Origin: Pseudomonadota bacterium
Lineage (GTDB): Bacteria > Pseudomonadota > Gammaproteobacteria > Xanthomonadales > Rhodanobacteraceae
Length of the DNA stretch: 39,075 nt
Direction: 5' to 3'
NCBI GenBank assembly: GCA_021781345.1
Contig: JAJXWZ010000245.1
Span: forward strand, 1-39,075
Both the position numbers and the translations under genes were made by a program. Below are positions 23,625 through 31,316 of the stretch, piece after piece. Position 1 is the stretch's first letter. Each line of letters opens with the position of its first letter. Under the pieces are notes generated by a model. It did not search any database. It was not told the DNA's origin and was given only the letters and a program-made list of their open reading frames with translations.

Positions 23625-24421
23625 GGAATTGTCCTCGTCTTATGGGCGGAACGTTTCGGGAGCCAGGGGAACAGCATCGGCGTGTCGCGCTGGTAGGCTC
23701 GGTAGTCATCGCCACGGCTCTTGAGTGCCTGGGCCTCGGTGAACGGGATGCCGCTGAGGTAGCGAAGGAACCCGAACATCACCAGCGGCCCCGACAGGCC
23801 CAGCCACCACAGCGGCGAGCCGATCGCGAACAGCGCGTAGGCGAACCAGTGCAACCATTCGAAGAAGTAGTTCGGATGCCGCGAGTAGCGCCACAATCCC
23901 GAGCGGAAGGTCTTGCCGCGATGCGCCGGATCGGCGCGGAAGCGCGCGAGCTGGGCGTCCGCGATCGATTCGCCGAGCACCGCAGCAAGCCACACGAGCA
24001 CTCCCGCAACCAAAGGCCAGGGCCGGACCGCGCCATTCGCGGCCACCGCCACGAACGGCAGCGCAAACAAAGGGATCAGCAGCGCCTGCAACTGGAACAT
24101 CGCGAACAGCTTGCGCTGGTCGCCGTGCCAGCGCTCACGCAGCGCGCGGTAGCGGCCATCCTCGGGCTCGCCACGCATCCGCCGCCACAGATGGGTCGCC
24201 AGCCTCGCGCCCCAGGCACCACCACACAGCGCGAGCAAGAGGCGCGGCGGCGCGGCGCCCTCGCCGAAACATGCCGACAACACCGCGGCACCACCGACAC
24301 CGGCGGACCACAGCACGTCCACGAGGCCAGCGTTGTCGTGCCGCCGCTGCCAGAGCCAGCCCAGCGTCATCATCACGGCCGCGAGCAGCCACGCCAGCAG
24401 CAGGGCCAGCCAACGATTCAT
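23621..24421 (-). CDS. DUF1295 membrane protein (steroid 5-alpha-reductase-like)
   Basis: A 266-residue polytopic inner-membrane protein of the DUF1295 family, related to 3-oxo-5-alpha-steroid 4-dehydrogenases and isoprenylcysteine methyltransferases. Several hydrophobic segments precede the C-terminal signature SGLWRYSRHPNYFFEWLHWF and a tail with IPFTEAQALKSRGDDYRAYQ, which is where NADPH-type cofactors bind in the superfamily. It likely acts on a membrane lipid intermediate, for example as a double-bond reductase; no reaction is proven. It overlaps its neighbours on both sides by four bases. The upstream 273 codons of the track ORF are antisense or shadow sequence. Confidence 0.85.
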   Translation of the reverse strand: MNRWLALLLAWLLAAVMMTLGWLWQRRHDNAGLVDVLWSAGVGGAAVLSACFGEGAAPPRLLLALCGGAWGARLATHLWRRMRGEPEDGRYRALRERWHGDQRKLFAMFQLQALLIPLFALPFVAVAANGAVRPWPLVAGVLVWLAAVLGESIADAQLARFRADPAHRGKTFRSGLWRYSRHPNYFFEWLHWFAYALFAIGSPLWWLGLSGPLVMFGFLRYLSGIPFTEAQALKSRGDDYRAYQRDTPMLFPWLPKRSAHKTRTIP

Positions 24422-24969
24422 GGCACGCTGCCTTGCACGAATGCGGGAGCCACGGATCGCGCCTGCAACCCGCGCCGGGCGAGCGTGCACAACACGGGCA
24501 TCGCCACGGCCCAACCAACCGCGAGCGCGGCCAGCGCGTGCCATGAGGGTGCCACCAGCGTCACCGCCTGCCAACCGCGCGCAGCGCCAAGATAGGCCAG
24601 CGGCCCACCGATCGCGCCGAACAGCGCCGCCATCCATGGCCGCCCGTGCAGGTATCCGAACAAGGGCACGATGGTCAGCGCGAACGCAACCCACAGCGCC
24701 GTCAGCCACGCGGGCGCGAGCGGCCACGGCCACGCGGCGGCGTAGTCCACGAAGCCGGCGGCCGCCAGCACCGCATCGAACACCACTCCCAGCAGCAACG
24801 CGACGAAGACAAGCCGCGTTTCCACCGCCCGCTGCCGCGACGCCAACAACCGCCACGCGGCGAAGAACGCGATGGCGACGACTCCCGGCCAAACATGGCC
24901 CGCGCCGGCGCCGATCACGGCGGCGCACCAGGCTGCTTCGTAGGCGATGAACACCAGCCAGAAATTCAT
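24418..24969 (-). CDS. DUF2878 family membrane protein
   Basis: A 183-residue protein that is almost entirely hydrophobic, with about five to six transmembrane segments (VFIAYEAAWCAAVIGAGAG, LVFVALLLGVVFDAVLAAAG, WLTALWVAFALTIVPLFGYL and others). It matches the DUF2878 family, which recurs beside CFA synthase, DUF1365 and FAD oxidoreductase genes in other bacteria as far as I recall. No catalytic motif is visible. A role as a membrane partner or transporter for the lipid pathway is inference. It has four-base ATGA overlaps with both neighbours. Confidence 0.75.
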   Translation of the reverse strand: MNFWLVFIAYEAAWCAAVIGAGAGHVWPGVVAIAFFAAWRLLASRQRAVETRLVFVALLLGVVFDAVLAAAGFVDYAAAWPWPLAPAWLTALWVAFALTIVPLFGYLHGRPWMAALFGAIGGPLAYLGAARGWQAVTLVAPSWHALAALAVGWAVAMPVLCTLARRGLQARSVAPAFVQGSVP

Positions 24970-26234
24970 GCCGCGCACGCTCCGCCGCGCCGCCAGCCGG
25001 GTTTGGCCAGCAGCAGGTGCGACACGCCAATCGAGCGCTCGCGGAAGCCGCCCTCGCAATAGGCGAGGTAGAACTCCCACATGCGGATGAAGCGATCGTC
25101 GAAACCCTGCGATCGCACGTCCGGCAGGCTGGCCAGGAACCGTTTGCGCCATGCCTGCAGCGTGAGCGCGTAGGAATCGCCGAAATCTTCCTGCGCGACC
25201 AGCGCGAGATCGCTGGCGCGGGTCTTGGCGGCGAGCATCGCATTGATCGACGGGATGAAGCTGCCGGGGAACACGAAGCGCTTGATGTAATCCACGGCCT
25301 TCAGCGCCTGCGCGTAGCGATGGTCCTCGATGGTGATGGCCTGAATCAGGGCGAGGCCCTCGGGCTTGAGCAGCTTGCCGACCTGCGCGAAGTACGCATC
25401 GAGCCAGGACGCTCCGATCGCCTCGATCATCTCGATCGAGACGAGCTTGTCGTAGCGCCCCTCGAGGTCGCGGTAATCCTTGAGCAACACCGTGATGCGA
25501 TCGGCCAGCCCGGCGGCGGCGATCCGTTCGCTGGCAAGCCGATGCTGTTCGCGCGAGATCGTGGTGGTGGTGACGCGGCAGCCGTAATGCCGCGCCGCAT
25601 GCAGCGCGAAGCCACCCCAACCGGTGCCTATTTCCAAGACGTGGTCGGTGGGCCGCAGATCGAGCTTGCGGCAGATCAGGTCGAGCTTGCGCGCGGACGC
25701 CGCTTCCAGATCGTCGCCTTCGGCCCAGTACGCCGACGAATACATCAGGTCGCGCGACAGGAACAGGCCGAAGAAGTCATTGCCGAGGTCGTAATGCGCG
25801 GCGATATTGCGGCGGCTGCCGGCCCGGGTGTTGCGGTTGAGCGCATGCCAGCCGCGCAACGCAAGTCCACCCAGTCGGGCCAGGCCCGATTCCATGCCGT
25901 CCAGCAGCGCGCGGTTGCGCACCAGCAGGCGCACCAGCGCGACCGGGTCGTCGCAGCGCCACAGGCTGTCGATCCAGGCCTCGCCCGCGCCGACCGTGCC
26001 CTGTGCCGCGAGCGCGCGGTAGAACAGGGTCTCGAACACCTCCACGTGCACGACGAGGTCACCGGGCGCCAGGGCGGACGCACCGATTTCGACGGTGCCG
26101 GCCGGGTCGCGCAGGACCAGCCGGCCGTGCCGGAGTCCAGCGAGTTGTGCGAGCAGGCGCCGGCGCAGGAAACGGTCCAGCGCAGCGACCTGCACGGCCG
26201 TTCCGGATGCATCGGATCGAGCGATCGCGTTCAT
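24966..26234 (-). CDS. cfa: Cyclopropane-fatty-acyl-phospholipid synthase
   Basis: This enzyme transfers the methylene group from SAM to cis double bonds of phospholipid acyl chains at the inner membrane. The 422-residue product has an N-terminal lipid-binding domain. The catalytic domain contains NIAAHYDLGNDFFGLFLSRD, YSSAYW, SAM motif I HVLEIGTGWGGFALHAARHY, SIEMIEAIG, FVFPGSFIPSI and FYLAYCEGGFRERSIG, with the Cys typical of the active site. Length matches canonical CFA synthases. The track ORF adds 343 upstream codons that overlap other genes. ATG 26234 overlaps the DUF1365 stop by four bases. Its co-expression with a desaturase, which makes the double bonds it needs, is consistent. Confidence 0.92.
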   Translation of the reverse strand: MNAIARSDASGTAVQVAALDRFLRRRLLAQLAGLRHGRLVLRDPAGTVEIGASALAPGDLVVHVEVFETLFYRALAAQGTVGAGEAWIDSLWRCDDPVALVRLLVRNRALLDGMESGLARLGGLALRGWHALNRNTRAGSRRNIAAHYDLGNDFFGLFLSRDLMYSSAYWAEGDDLEAASARKLDLICRKLDLRPTDHVLEIGTGWGGFALHAARHYGCRVTTTTISREQHRLASERIAAAGLADRITVLLKDYRDLEGRYDKLVSIEMIEAIGASWLDAYFAQVGKLLKPEGLALIQAITIEDHRYAQALKAVDYIKRFVFPGSFIPSINAMLAAKTRASDLALVAQEDFGDSYALTLQAWRKRFLASLPDVRSQGFDDRFIRMWEFYLAYCEGGFRERSIGVSHLLLAKPGWRRGGACAA

Positions 26235-27022
26235 CGGGATGTCTTCTCCGGATGGGCGTAAAAGGGATTGCGCTTGAGCTTGAGCCGCAACGCCTGCCAA
26301 TAGATGGCGCCAACCACCTGCGCGGTCATCAGCGGATAGCGCCACAGCACGCGTGCCAAGGCGGCGCCATCCAGCGGCCGGCGCTGCAACCGCAAGTGCG
26401 CGTCGAACTCGCGCGTGCCGTCGCGGAGCACGTCCATGTGCACCTGCAGGTCGTTGGCCGGCACGCTGAAGCGCCAGTCGTAGTGGCGATCCATCGGCAT
26501 GAACGGCGAGACATGGAACGCCTTGGGGAAATCCCAGCCCAGCATGCGTCCGTGCAGCGTCGCCGTCGCACGTGGCAGCACGTAGGTGAAGCGCTCCCGC
26601 CAGGGCGTGTTCGTGATATCCGCGACGATCGCGTCGAGCGAGCGGCCATCGTCCTCGAAGCAGTAGTAGAAACTCACCGGATTGAAGATCACGCCGGCAT
26701 ACCGCAGGTGGGTGAGCAGCCGGATCGGTCCCGACGGGCAACGGCCAGTCGCTGCCTGCACTCGACCGCGGACGGCCTCCGCCAGCGGCAGGTCGACGGG
26801 TCCGAGGTAATCGGCGCGGCGGAATTCCGCGAGATTGCGGCGTCCTGTCGACCACAGCCAGCGCGAATGGAATACCCGATCCAGCTCGTCCAGATCCAGG
26901 TACAACTGCGCCATCCGGTAGCGGAAGGCGTGCGGGTGCGGTGCGAAGCGGCGATGCATGACGTCGCCTTCGTATACGGCGCTGGCAAGCAGCAACTCCT
27001 GGCTGGCTGGCCGCACCGTCAT
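26231..27022 (-). CDS. DUF1365 family protein
   Basis: A 263-residue DUF1365 (COG3496) protein. Signatures are VMHRRFAPHPHAFRYRMAQL near the N-terminus, GVIFNPVSFYYCFEDDGRSL, DFPKAFHVSPFMPMDRHYDW and a C-terminal WRYPLMTAQVVGAIYWQALR. The family has no proven reaction to my knowledge. It is nearly always next to an FAD oxidoreductase of the COG2907 type and a CFA synthase, exactly as here. That association implies a step in synthesis or handling of modified fatty acids. ATG 27022 overlaps the stop of the FAD gene by four bases. Confidence 0.9.
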   Translation of the reverse strand: MTVRPASQELLLASAVYEGDVMHRRFAPHPHAFRYRMAQLYLDLDELDRVFHSRWLWSTGRRNLAEFRRADYLGPVDLPLAEAVRGRVQAATGRCPSGPIRLLTHLRYAGVIFNPVSFYYCFEDDGRSLDAIVADITNTPWRERFTYVLPRATATLHGRMLGWDFPKAFHVSPFMPMDRHYDWRFSVPANDLQVHMDVLRDGTREFDAHLRLQRRPLDGAALARVLWRYPLMTAQVVGAIYWQALRLKLKRNPFYAHPEKTSR

Positions 27023-28299
27023 GCCGCGCGCGCCTGCGCAGCGTCGCTTGCGCGACCAGGCCAATCGACGCCCAAAGCGCTGGCCACTTCCACCGCGCTG
27101 CGCATGCCGTCTTCGTGGAAACCGAAACCCCAATAGGCACCGGCGAACCAGACGCGATCCATGCCCTGGATCTCGGCCTTGCGGCCCTGCGCCGCGACCG
27201 ACGCGTGGGTATAGACCGGATGGTGGTAGCGCAGGCGCCGCAGGATCTTCGCGGGATCGATGCCATCGATGCGATTGAGGGTCACCACGAACGGTTCCGG
27301 CGATTCGATGTCCTGCAAGTGGTTCATGCAGTAACTGACGCTGCAGGCTTCACCGGCGTGCCGCGGAATCAGGGCATTCCACGCCGCCCACGCCTTGCGG
27401 TTGCGCGGCAACACGCCGGCGTCGGTATGCAGCACCACGTCGTTTTCCTGGAACGGGATCGCGCCCAGGATCGCGCGCTCGGCGCGGCGCGCGTCGGCCA
27501 GCAGCGCCAGGGCTTGGTCGCTGTGGCATGCCAGCACGGCGTGGTCGAAGCGTTCCCAACCGTCGCCGCCCACGATCCTGATGCCATCGGCGTCTCGCCA
27601 CACCCCGCGCACGGGGCAATTTACCCGTTCGCGCACCCGCCAAGTGCGGCGCAGTGCGCGCACATAGCTGGCCGAACCACCGCGCACCACCCGCCAGTCG
27701 GGGCGGCCGGTCAGCTGCAGCATGTGGTGGTTGGCCATGAACCGGACCAGATGGCGTGCGGGAAAGTCCAGGATGCCCGATGCCGGCGACGACCACAGCG
27801 CCGACGCCATCGGCACCAGGTGTTCGTCGCGGAACGCGATGCCGTATCCGTGTCGGGCGAGATACTCGCCCAGGGTCGGGCCCGGCTCGTCGCCTTCGAG
27901 CAGGGCGGGCGCCTCGCGGTAGAAACGCGCGATGTCGCGCAGCATCCCGAGGAAGCGTGGCGACACAAGGTTGCGGCGCTGGCAGAACAGGGCGTCCAGG
28001 TTGTTGGCGTTGTATTCGAGCCCGCTGACCTCGTTGCGCACCGAGAAGCTCATGGTGGTGGGCTGCGAGGCGACCTCGAGTTCCTCGAACAGGCGGGTCA
28101 GCAGCGGATAGTGCACGGGGTTGTGGACGATGAAGCCGGTGTCGACCGCATAGCGTCGGCCGTGCCGTTCGATGTCGTGGGTATGGGTATGCCCGCCGAG
28201 GTAATCGTTGGCTTCGAACAGGGTCACGTCGTGCGCGCGCGACAGCAGCCAGGCCGACGCCAGCCCCGCGATGCCGGAACCGACGACCGCGATCTTCAT
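27019..28299 (-). CDS. FAD/NAD(P)-binding oxidoreductase (amine-oxidase fold, COG2907 type)
   Basis: A 426-residue flavoprotein. The N-terminal dinucleotide motif VVGSGIAGLASAWLLS is at residues 5-20, followed by LFEANDYLGGHTHTH. The C-terminal FAD signature is VWFAGAYWGFGFHEDGMRSA. The middle contains GSASYVRALRR and CHSDQALALL, typical of this group. Related FAD enzymes act on unsaturated or methylated fatty acids in neighbouring clusters, so a lipid oxidase, reductase or isomerase is likely, but the substrate is unknown. ATG 28299 overlaps the desaturase stop by four bases. The 36 upstream codons in the track are within the desaturase gene and rejected. Confidence 0.9.
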   Translation of the reverse strand: MKIAVVGSGIAGLASAWLLSRAHDVTLFEANDYLGGHTHTHDIERHGRRYAVDTGFIVHNPVHYPLLTRLFEELEVASQPTTMSFSVRNEVSGLEYNANNLDALFCQRRNLVSPRFLGMLRDIARFYREAPALLEGDEPGPTLGEYLARHGYGIAFRDEHLVPMASALWSSPASGILDFPARHLVRFMANHHMLQLTGRPDWRVVRGGSASYVRALRRTWRVRERVNCPVRGVWRDADGIRIVGGDGWERFDHAVLACHSDQALALLADARRAERAILGAIPFQENDVVLHTDAGVLPRNRKAWAAWNALIPRHAGEACSVSYCMNHLQDIESPEPFVVTLNRIDGIDPAKILRRLRYHHPVYTHASVAAQGRKAEIQGMDRVWFAGAYWGFGFHEDGMRSAVEVASALGVDWPGRASDAAQARAA

Positions 28300-29249
28300 G
28301 AACGCGAGGCCCGCTCGCGCACCCACGCCGGGATCGGCTTCAGGTCGCGGATCAACCCCAGCAGGCGCATGCCCTCGAGGCCATACCAGGTCAGGTCGAT
28401 TTCCCACCAGCGGAAGCCCTGGCGCACGCTACCCGGGAAGAAATGATGGTTGTTGTGCCAACCCTCGCCGAAGGTGACCAGTGCCAGTACCGGGTTGTTG
28501 CGACTGTCGTCGCGGGTGGCAAAGCGCCGCGAACCCCAGCGGTGCGCCAGCGAATTGATCGTCACCGTCGCGTGGAACAGCACCACGGTGGAAACGAAGA
28601 AACCCCACACCAGCATCTGCATGCCACTGGTTTGCAGGCCCGGCGCGAAGCGCGCCAGCCCGGCGCCAAGCACGAACATCAGCCCGGCCAGCGCCAGGGG
28701 AACGGCGACGTCGTAGCGATCCAGCCAGCGCAATTCGGGGAATCTCGCCAGGTCCGGCACGCGTTCGAGATCCGTGCGGAACGCGCGCCGGGTCAGGAAC
28801 CAGCCCATGTGGCTCCACAGGAATCCGTGCACGCCCGGCGCGTGCGGATCGAGTCCGGTGTCGGCGTGGCGATGGTGGTTGCGGTGGTGCGCCGCCCACC
28901 ACAGCGGACCGCGCTGCACGCTGGCCGCGCCGAGCAGTGCGAACACGAATTGCACGGGACGCGATGCCTGGAACGTGCGGTGTGCGAAATAGCGGTGGTA
29001 GAAGCCGGTCAGCGCGAACATCCGGACCGCGTAGGCCGCGGCGGCCACCCCCAGCGCGACCGGCGACACGCCCACCCACCACACGCCCAGGCAGCCCAGG
29101 TGCAGGGCGATGAACGGCACCGCGCGCAGCCGGTCGATGCGGTCGCTGCGGGGGTCGTCCACGCTGGCCGGCAGCGCGCCGGCATCGAACCATTGGCGGA
29201 AACGCCGTGGGCGCGCGAATACGCGGACGGGATTGGCAGGCTGCGACAT
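28296..29249 (-). CDS. Acyl-CoA/stearoyl-type delta-9 fatty acid desaturase
   Basis: A 317-residue integral-membrane di-iron desaturase of the OLE1/SCD-like type. The histidine boxes are HRYFAH at 85-90, HHRNHH at 121-126 and HNNHH at 265-269, with hydrophobic segments between them. It introduces a cis double bond, probably at delta-9, making substrate for the downstream CFA-type enzymes. It is the first gene of the seven-gene operon. The track ORF extends 226 codons upstream across the M20 relic and is rejected. ATG 29249 (MSQPANPVRVF) follows a predicted ECF promoter whose -10 lies about 33 bases upstream. No clear Shine-Dalgarno is seen. Confidence 0.92.
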   Translation of the reverse strand: MSQPANPVRVFARPRRFRQWFDAGALPASVDDPRSDRIDRLRAVPFIALHLGCLGVWWVGVSPVALGVAAAAYAVRMFALTGFYHRYFAHRTFQASRPVQFVFALLGAASVQRGPLWWAAHHRNHHRHADTGLDPHAPGVHGFLWSHMGWFLTRRAFRTDLERVPDLARFPELRWLDRYDVAVPLALAGLMFVLGAGLARFAPGLQTSGMQMLVWGFFVSTVVLFHATVTINSLAHRWGSRRFATRDDSRNNPVLALVTFGEGWHNNHHFFPGSVRQGFRWWEIDLTWYGLEGMRLLGLIRDLKPIPAWVRERASRS

Positions 29250-29282
29250 GTGCGTCAACGAGGGTATCGGGGATACCAGACT

Positions 29283-29310
29283 TCTACGTTGCCCGGCCTT
29301 CGCCGGATGC
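29283..29310 (-). promoter_or_regulatory. Predicted ECF sigma promoter of the lipid operon
   Basis: On the minus strand GCATCC, a 16-base spacer, then CGTAGA. The element is shared with the sigma gene, folE and lipocalin promoters. As recalled, R. sphaeroides RpoE uses TGATCC with a TA-containing -10 at the same distance. Confidence 0.65.
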
Positions 29311-29383
29311 ATGCGAGCACCCGCAGCCGCCGTGACCACTTGACAGCTGGCTCGGTTCGCGGCCGCAAACAAAGTCGCCGCGA

Positions 29384-29815
29384 TCAGGGCTGCATGCCGG
29401 CGTCGGCCCTGGCGCCAAGCTCCATCAGCATCCTTGATGAGAGGTACAGGCGCGGGACGATCGAATCGATCTCGACGTATTCGTTCCTGCCGTGGTAGCC
29501 CCAACCGGCCAGCCCCAGACTCTCCAGCACCGCCGGCTTGCCGGAGGCGCCGGCGAATCCCGCGTCGGTGCCACCGCCCGCGACCGGCACGAACATCAGC
29601 TTGCGGAACTCGCCCGCATGGGCGGGCAACTTGCGCGGGGCTTCTTCCGCCAGCTCGCCTTCGCCAAGCTCCGCGTAGATGGATCGGGCCATTTCGGCAA
29701 GGGCCATGCCCTTCTCGCCGGCCACTTTGGCCTCGATGGCGGCCCGCAGTTTCTCGCCGGCACCCTATTCGGTGATGCGCACGTCGGCACCGCTGGCAGT
29801 GGTCCAGTGCACATG
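29384..29815 (-). pseudogene. Relic of an M20 family metallopeptidase (C-terminal part)
   Basis: The ORF track shows 113 codons. The protein contains FVPVAGGGTDAGFAGASGKP and LGLAGWGYHGRNEYVEIDSI, then VPRLYLSSRMLMELG. This is the C-terminal catalytic part of M20 (glutamate carboxypeptidase-like) peptidases, which are usually about 400 residues. The reading frame continues upstream through GAGEKLRAAIEAKV, but it is interrupted by an in-frame TAG at 29765-29767. Further upstream (VHWTTASGADVRITE) still looks family-like. The N-terminal two thirds are missing. It is therefore a decayed gene fragment lying between the sigma gene and the lipid operon. The exact left boundary is uncertain. Confidence 0.75.
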
Positions 29816-29887
29816 TCCACACGGTGCTATACGTACCAGCGACACCGCGACCTATCGGGATCCTGAATGCAGGCATGGACGCCGGGG

Positions 29888-29913
29888 GCATCCATTTGCC
29901 GAACCCCAACGTA
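29888..29913 (+). promoter_or_regulatory. Predicted ECF sigma promoter of rpoE-chrR (autoregulation)
   Basis: GCATCC at 29888-29893, 16 bases, then CGTATG. Both this element and the lipid-operon promoter have CAA directly before CGTA. It lies 37 bases before the first plausible ATG of the sigma gene. A TACAAT hexamer at 29955-29960 is a possible second, sigma70-type start. Confidence 0.65.
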
Positions 29914-29950
29914 TGCGGGATGTCCATCCGCGCTGCCGGGTTCCTTGCGC

Positions 29951-30601
29951 ATGCCTACAATGCAAGCCGTCGCACCAACCGACAAGGTTTCGCCCTTCGA
30001 GGCCGCCCGCATCGTGTCCGCTCCCAACGCGCAATCCGGCAACGTGACATCCTGGTCGAACGAAATGGCGGCGGTGGCGCACTCGCGCGACCGCGCAAGT
30101 TTCATGCGGATCTACGACCACTTCTCCCCGCGCGTACTGCGCTACCTGCAGAGCCTGGGCTGCGCGGAGATGGTGGCCGAGGAGCTCGCCCAAGAGGCCT
30201 TGCTGCGCCTCTGGCAGCGCGCGGATTCCTACGACCCGCAGCGCAGCAAATTGAGCACATGGCTGTTCCGCATCGCGCGCAATCTGTATATCGACCGCAT
30301 CCGTCGCGAACCGCACTGGGTTGACACCCAGGACTGGATCGAGCAGGTCGAAGCCAGCGCCGAGGCCCCGATCGCGGCGCGACCGGCCGCATCCCCGGAT
30401 GCGTTTGCCGACCATGTCGCGCTGCAACAACGGATCGATGCATTGCCGGCCGCACAGGCACGATTGATCCGCATGTCGTACTTCGAGGCCCGCACCCACC
30501 AGGAGATCTCGGCCGAGCTCGGGATGCCCTTGGGCACGGTCAAGTCCACCCTGCGTCGCGCCTTCCTGAAACTGCAACTTGCCATTGGTAAATCCGCATG
30601 A
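29951..30601 (+). CDS. rpoE: ECF sigma factor, RpoE/ChrR-associated (ECF11-like)
   Basis: This is an alternative RNA polymerase sigma factor with regions 2 and 4 only. Region 2 runs from RDRASFMRIYDHFSPRVLRY through EELAQEALLRLWQRADSYDP and KLSTWLFRIARNLYIDRIRR. Region 4 is at the C-terminus with YFEARTHQEISAELGMPLGT and VKSTLRRAFLKL as its helix-turn-helix. The gene overlaps chrR by four bases, the hallmark of ECF/ChrR pairs, which respond to singlet oxygen and organic peroxides in Rhodobacter. The start is uncertain: ATG 29951, ATG 29960 and GTG 30014 are all possible, and the track start (29867) precedes the predicted promoter. The symbol is by analogy. Confidence 0.92.
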   Translation: MPTMQAVAPTDKVSPFEAARIVSAPNAQSGNVTSWSNEMAAVAHSRDRASFMRIYDHFSPRVLRYLQSLGCAEMVAEELAQEALLRLWQRADSYDPQRSKLSTWLFRIARNLYIDRIRREPHWVDTQDWIEQVEASAEAPIAARPAASPDAFADHVALQQRIDALPAAQARLIRMSYFEARTHQEISAELGMPLGTVKSTLRRAFLKLQLAIGKSA

Positions 30602-31278
30602 AACCGCAACACCACCTCGACCCCGCCACGCTGGTCAGCTACGCCGCCGGCTCGCTTCCGGAAGCCCTGGCGGTGGTCGCCGCCACCCATCTGGGCATCT
30701 GCCCCCACTGTCGCGCGCAATTGCGGGATGCGGAAAACGTCGGCGGCCAGTTGCTGGAGCAACAGATTCCCGACCAGGCCGAAGCGTCCCGGCTCGCCCG
30801 CATGCGGCTGACCATGCTGGATCGCCTGGATGACCCCGCGCTGGCCGCGCCTTCGCCCGTGCCATCGAGGGAAGCCACGACGACCACGGTCGATCCCGAC
30901 CGCCTGCCCGAACCGCTGCATCCGTATTTCGGCTCGTCCTACCGCGCGCTGCGCTGGCGCTGGGTCGCGCCCGGCGTGCGCTTCCTGCGCGCCGCCGGAA
31001 CCCGGGGCGCGACCCTGATCATGCTGAAGATCGCACCCGGCAAGAGCATGCCCGTGCACAGCCACGGCGGCAGCGAAATCACGCAGATCCTGCAGGGCGC
31101 CTACGACGACGCCCTCGGTCATTTCGGTACTGGGGACATCGCCGATCTCGACAGCGAGACCGAGCACCAGCCTGTGACTTCGCCGGGCGTGCCCTGCATC
31201 TGCGTCGCCGCGCTGGACGCGCCGCTGCACTTTCCCGGCTGGCTTGCGCGCACGATGCAGCCGCTCGTGGGCCTCTAG
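30598..31278 (+). CDS. chrR: ChrR-type zinc anti-sigma factor with cupin domain
   Basis: A 226-residue anti-sigma factor that should bind and inhibit the upstream sigma factor. The N-terminal zinc-binding anti-sigma domain has ligands His6, His31, Cys35 and Cys38 (in THLGICPHC), at the same positions that I recall for R. sphaeroides ChrR. The C-terminal cupin-like domain has a second metal set: His154 and His156 (HSHGGSE), Glu160 and His190 (TEHQPV). In Rhodobacter the cupin domain is needed for response to singlet oxygen and organic hydroperoxide. The gene overlaps the sigma stop by ATGA. It is convergent with the Rieske gene (38 bp between stops) with no clear terminator. Confidence 0.93.
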   Translation: MKPQHHLDPATLVSYAAGSLPEALAVVAATHLGICPHCRAQLRDAENVGGQLLEQQIPDQAEASRLARMRLTMLDRLDDPALAAPSPVPSREATTTTVDPDRLPEPLHPYFGSSYRALRWRWVAPGVRFLRAAGTRGATLIMLKIAPGKSMPVHSHGGSEITQILQGAYDDALGHFGTGDIADLDSETEHQPVTSPGVPCICVAALDAPLHFPGWLARTMQPLVGL

Positions 31279-31316
31279 CCCATCCGGCACGCGGCGGCGG
31301 AATGGGGCACTACGCG

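Noticed and set aside
24333-24950. 205-codon Arg-rich plus-strand ORF
   Set aside because: Shadow of the DUF2878 gene with extreme Arg/Ala content.
29250-29927. 226-codon upstream extension of the desaturase ORF
   Set aside because: It crosses the M20 relic in another frame, lacks domains and runs past the predicted promoter.
29867-29950. Early start (ATG 29867) of the sigma factor
   Set aside because: It lies before the predicted ECF promoter, and the extra residues show no sigma-factor character.
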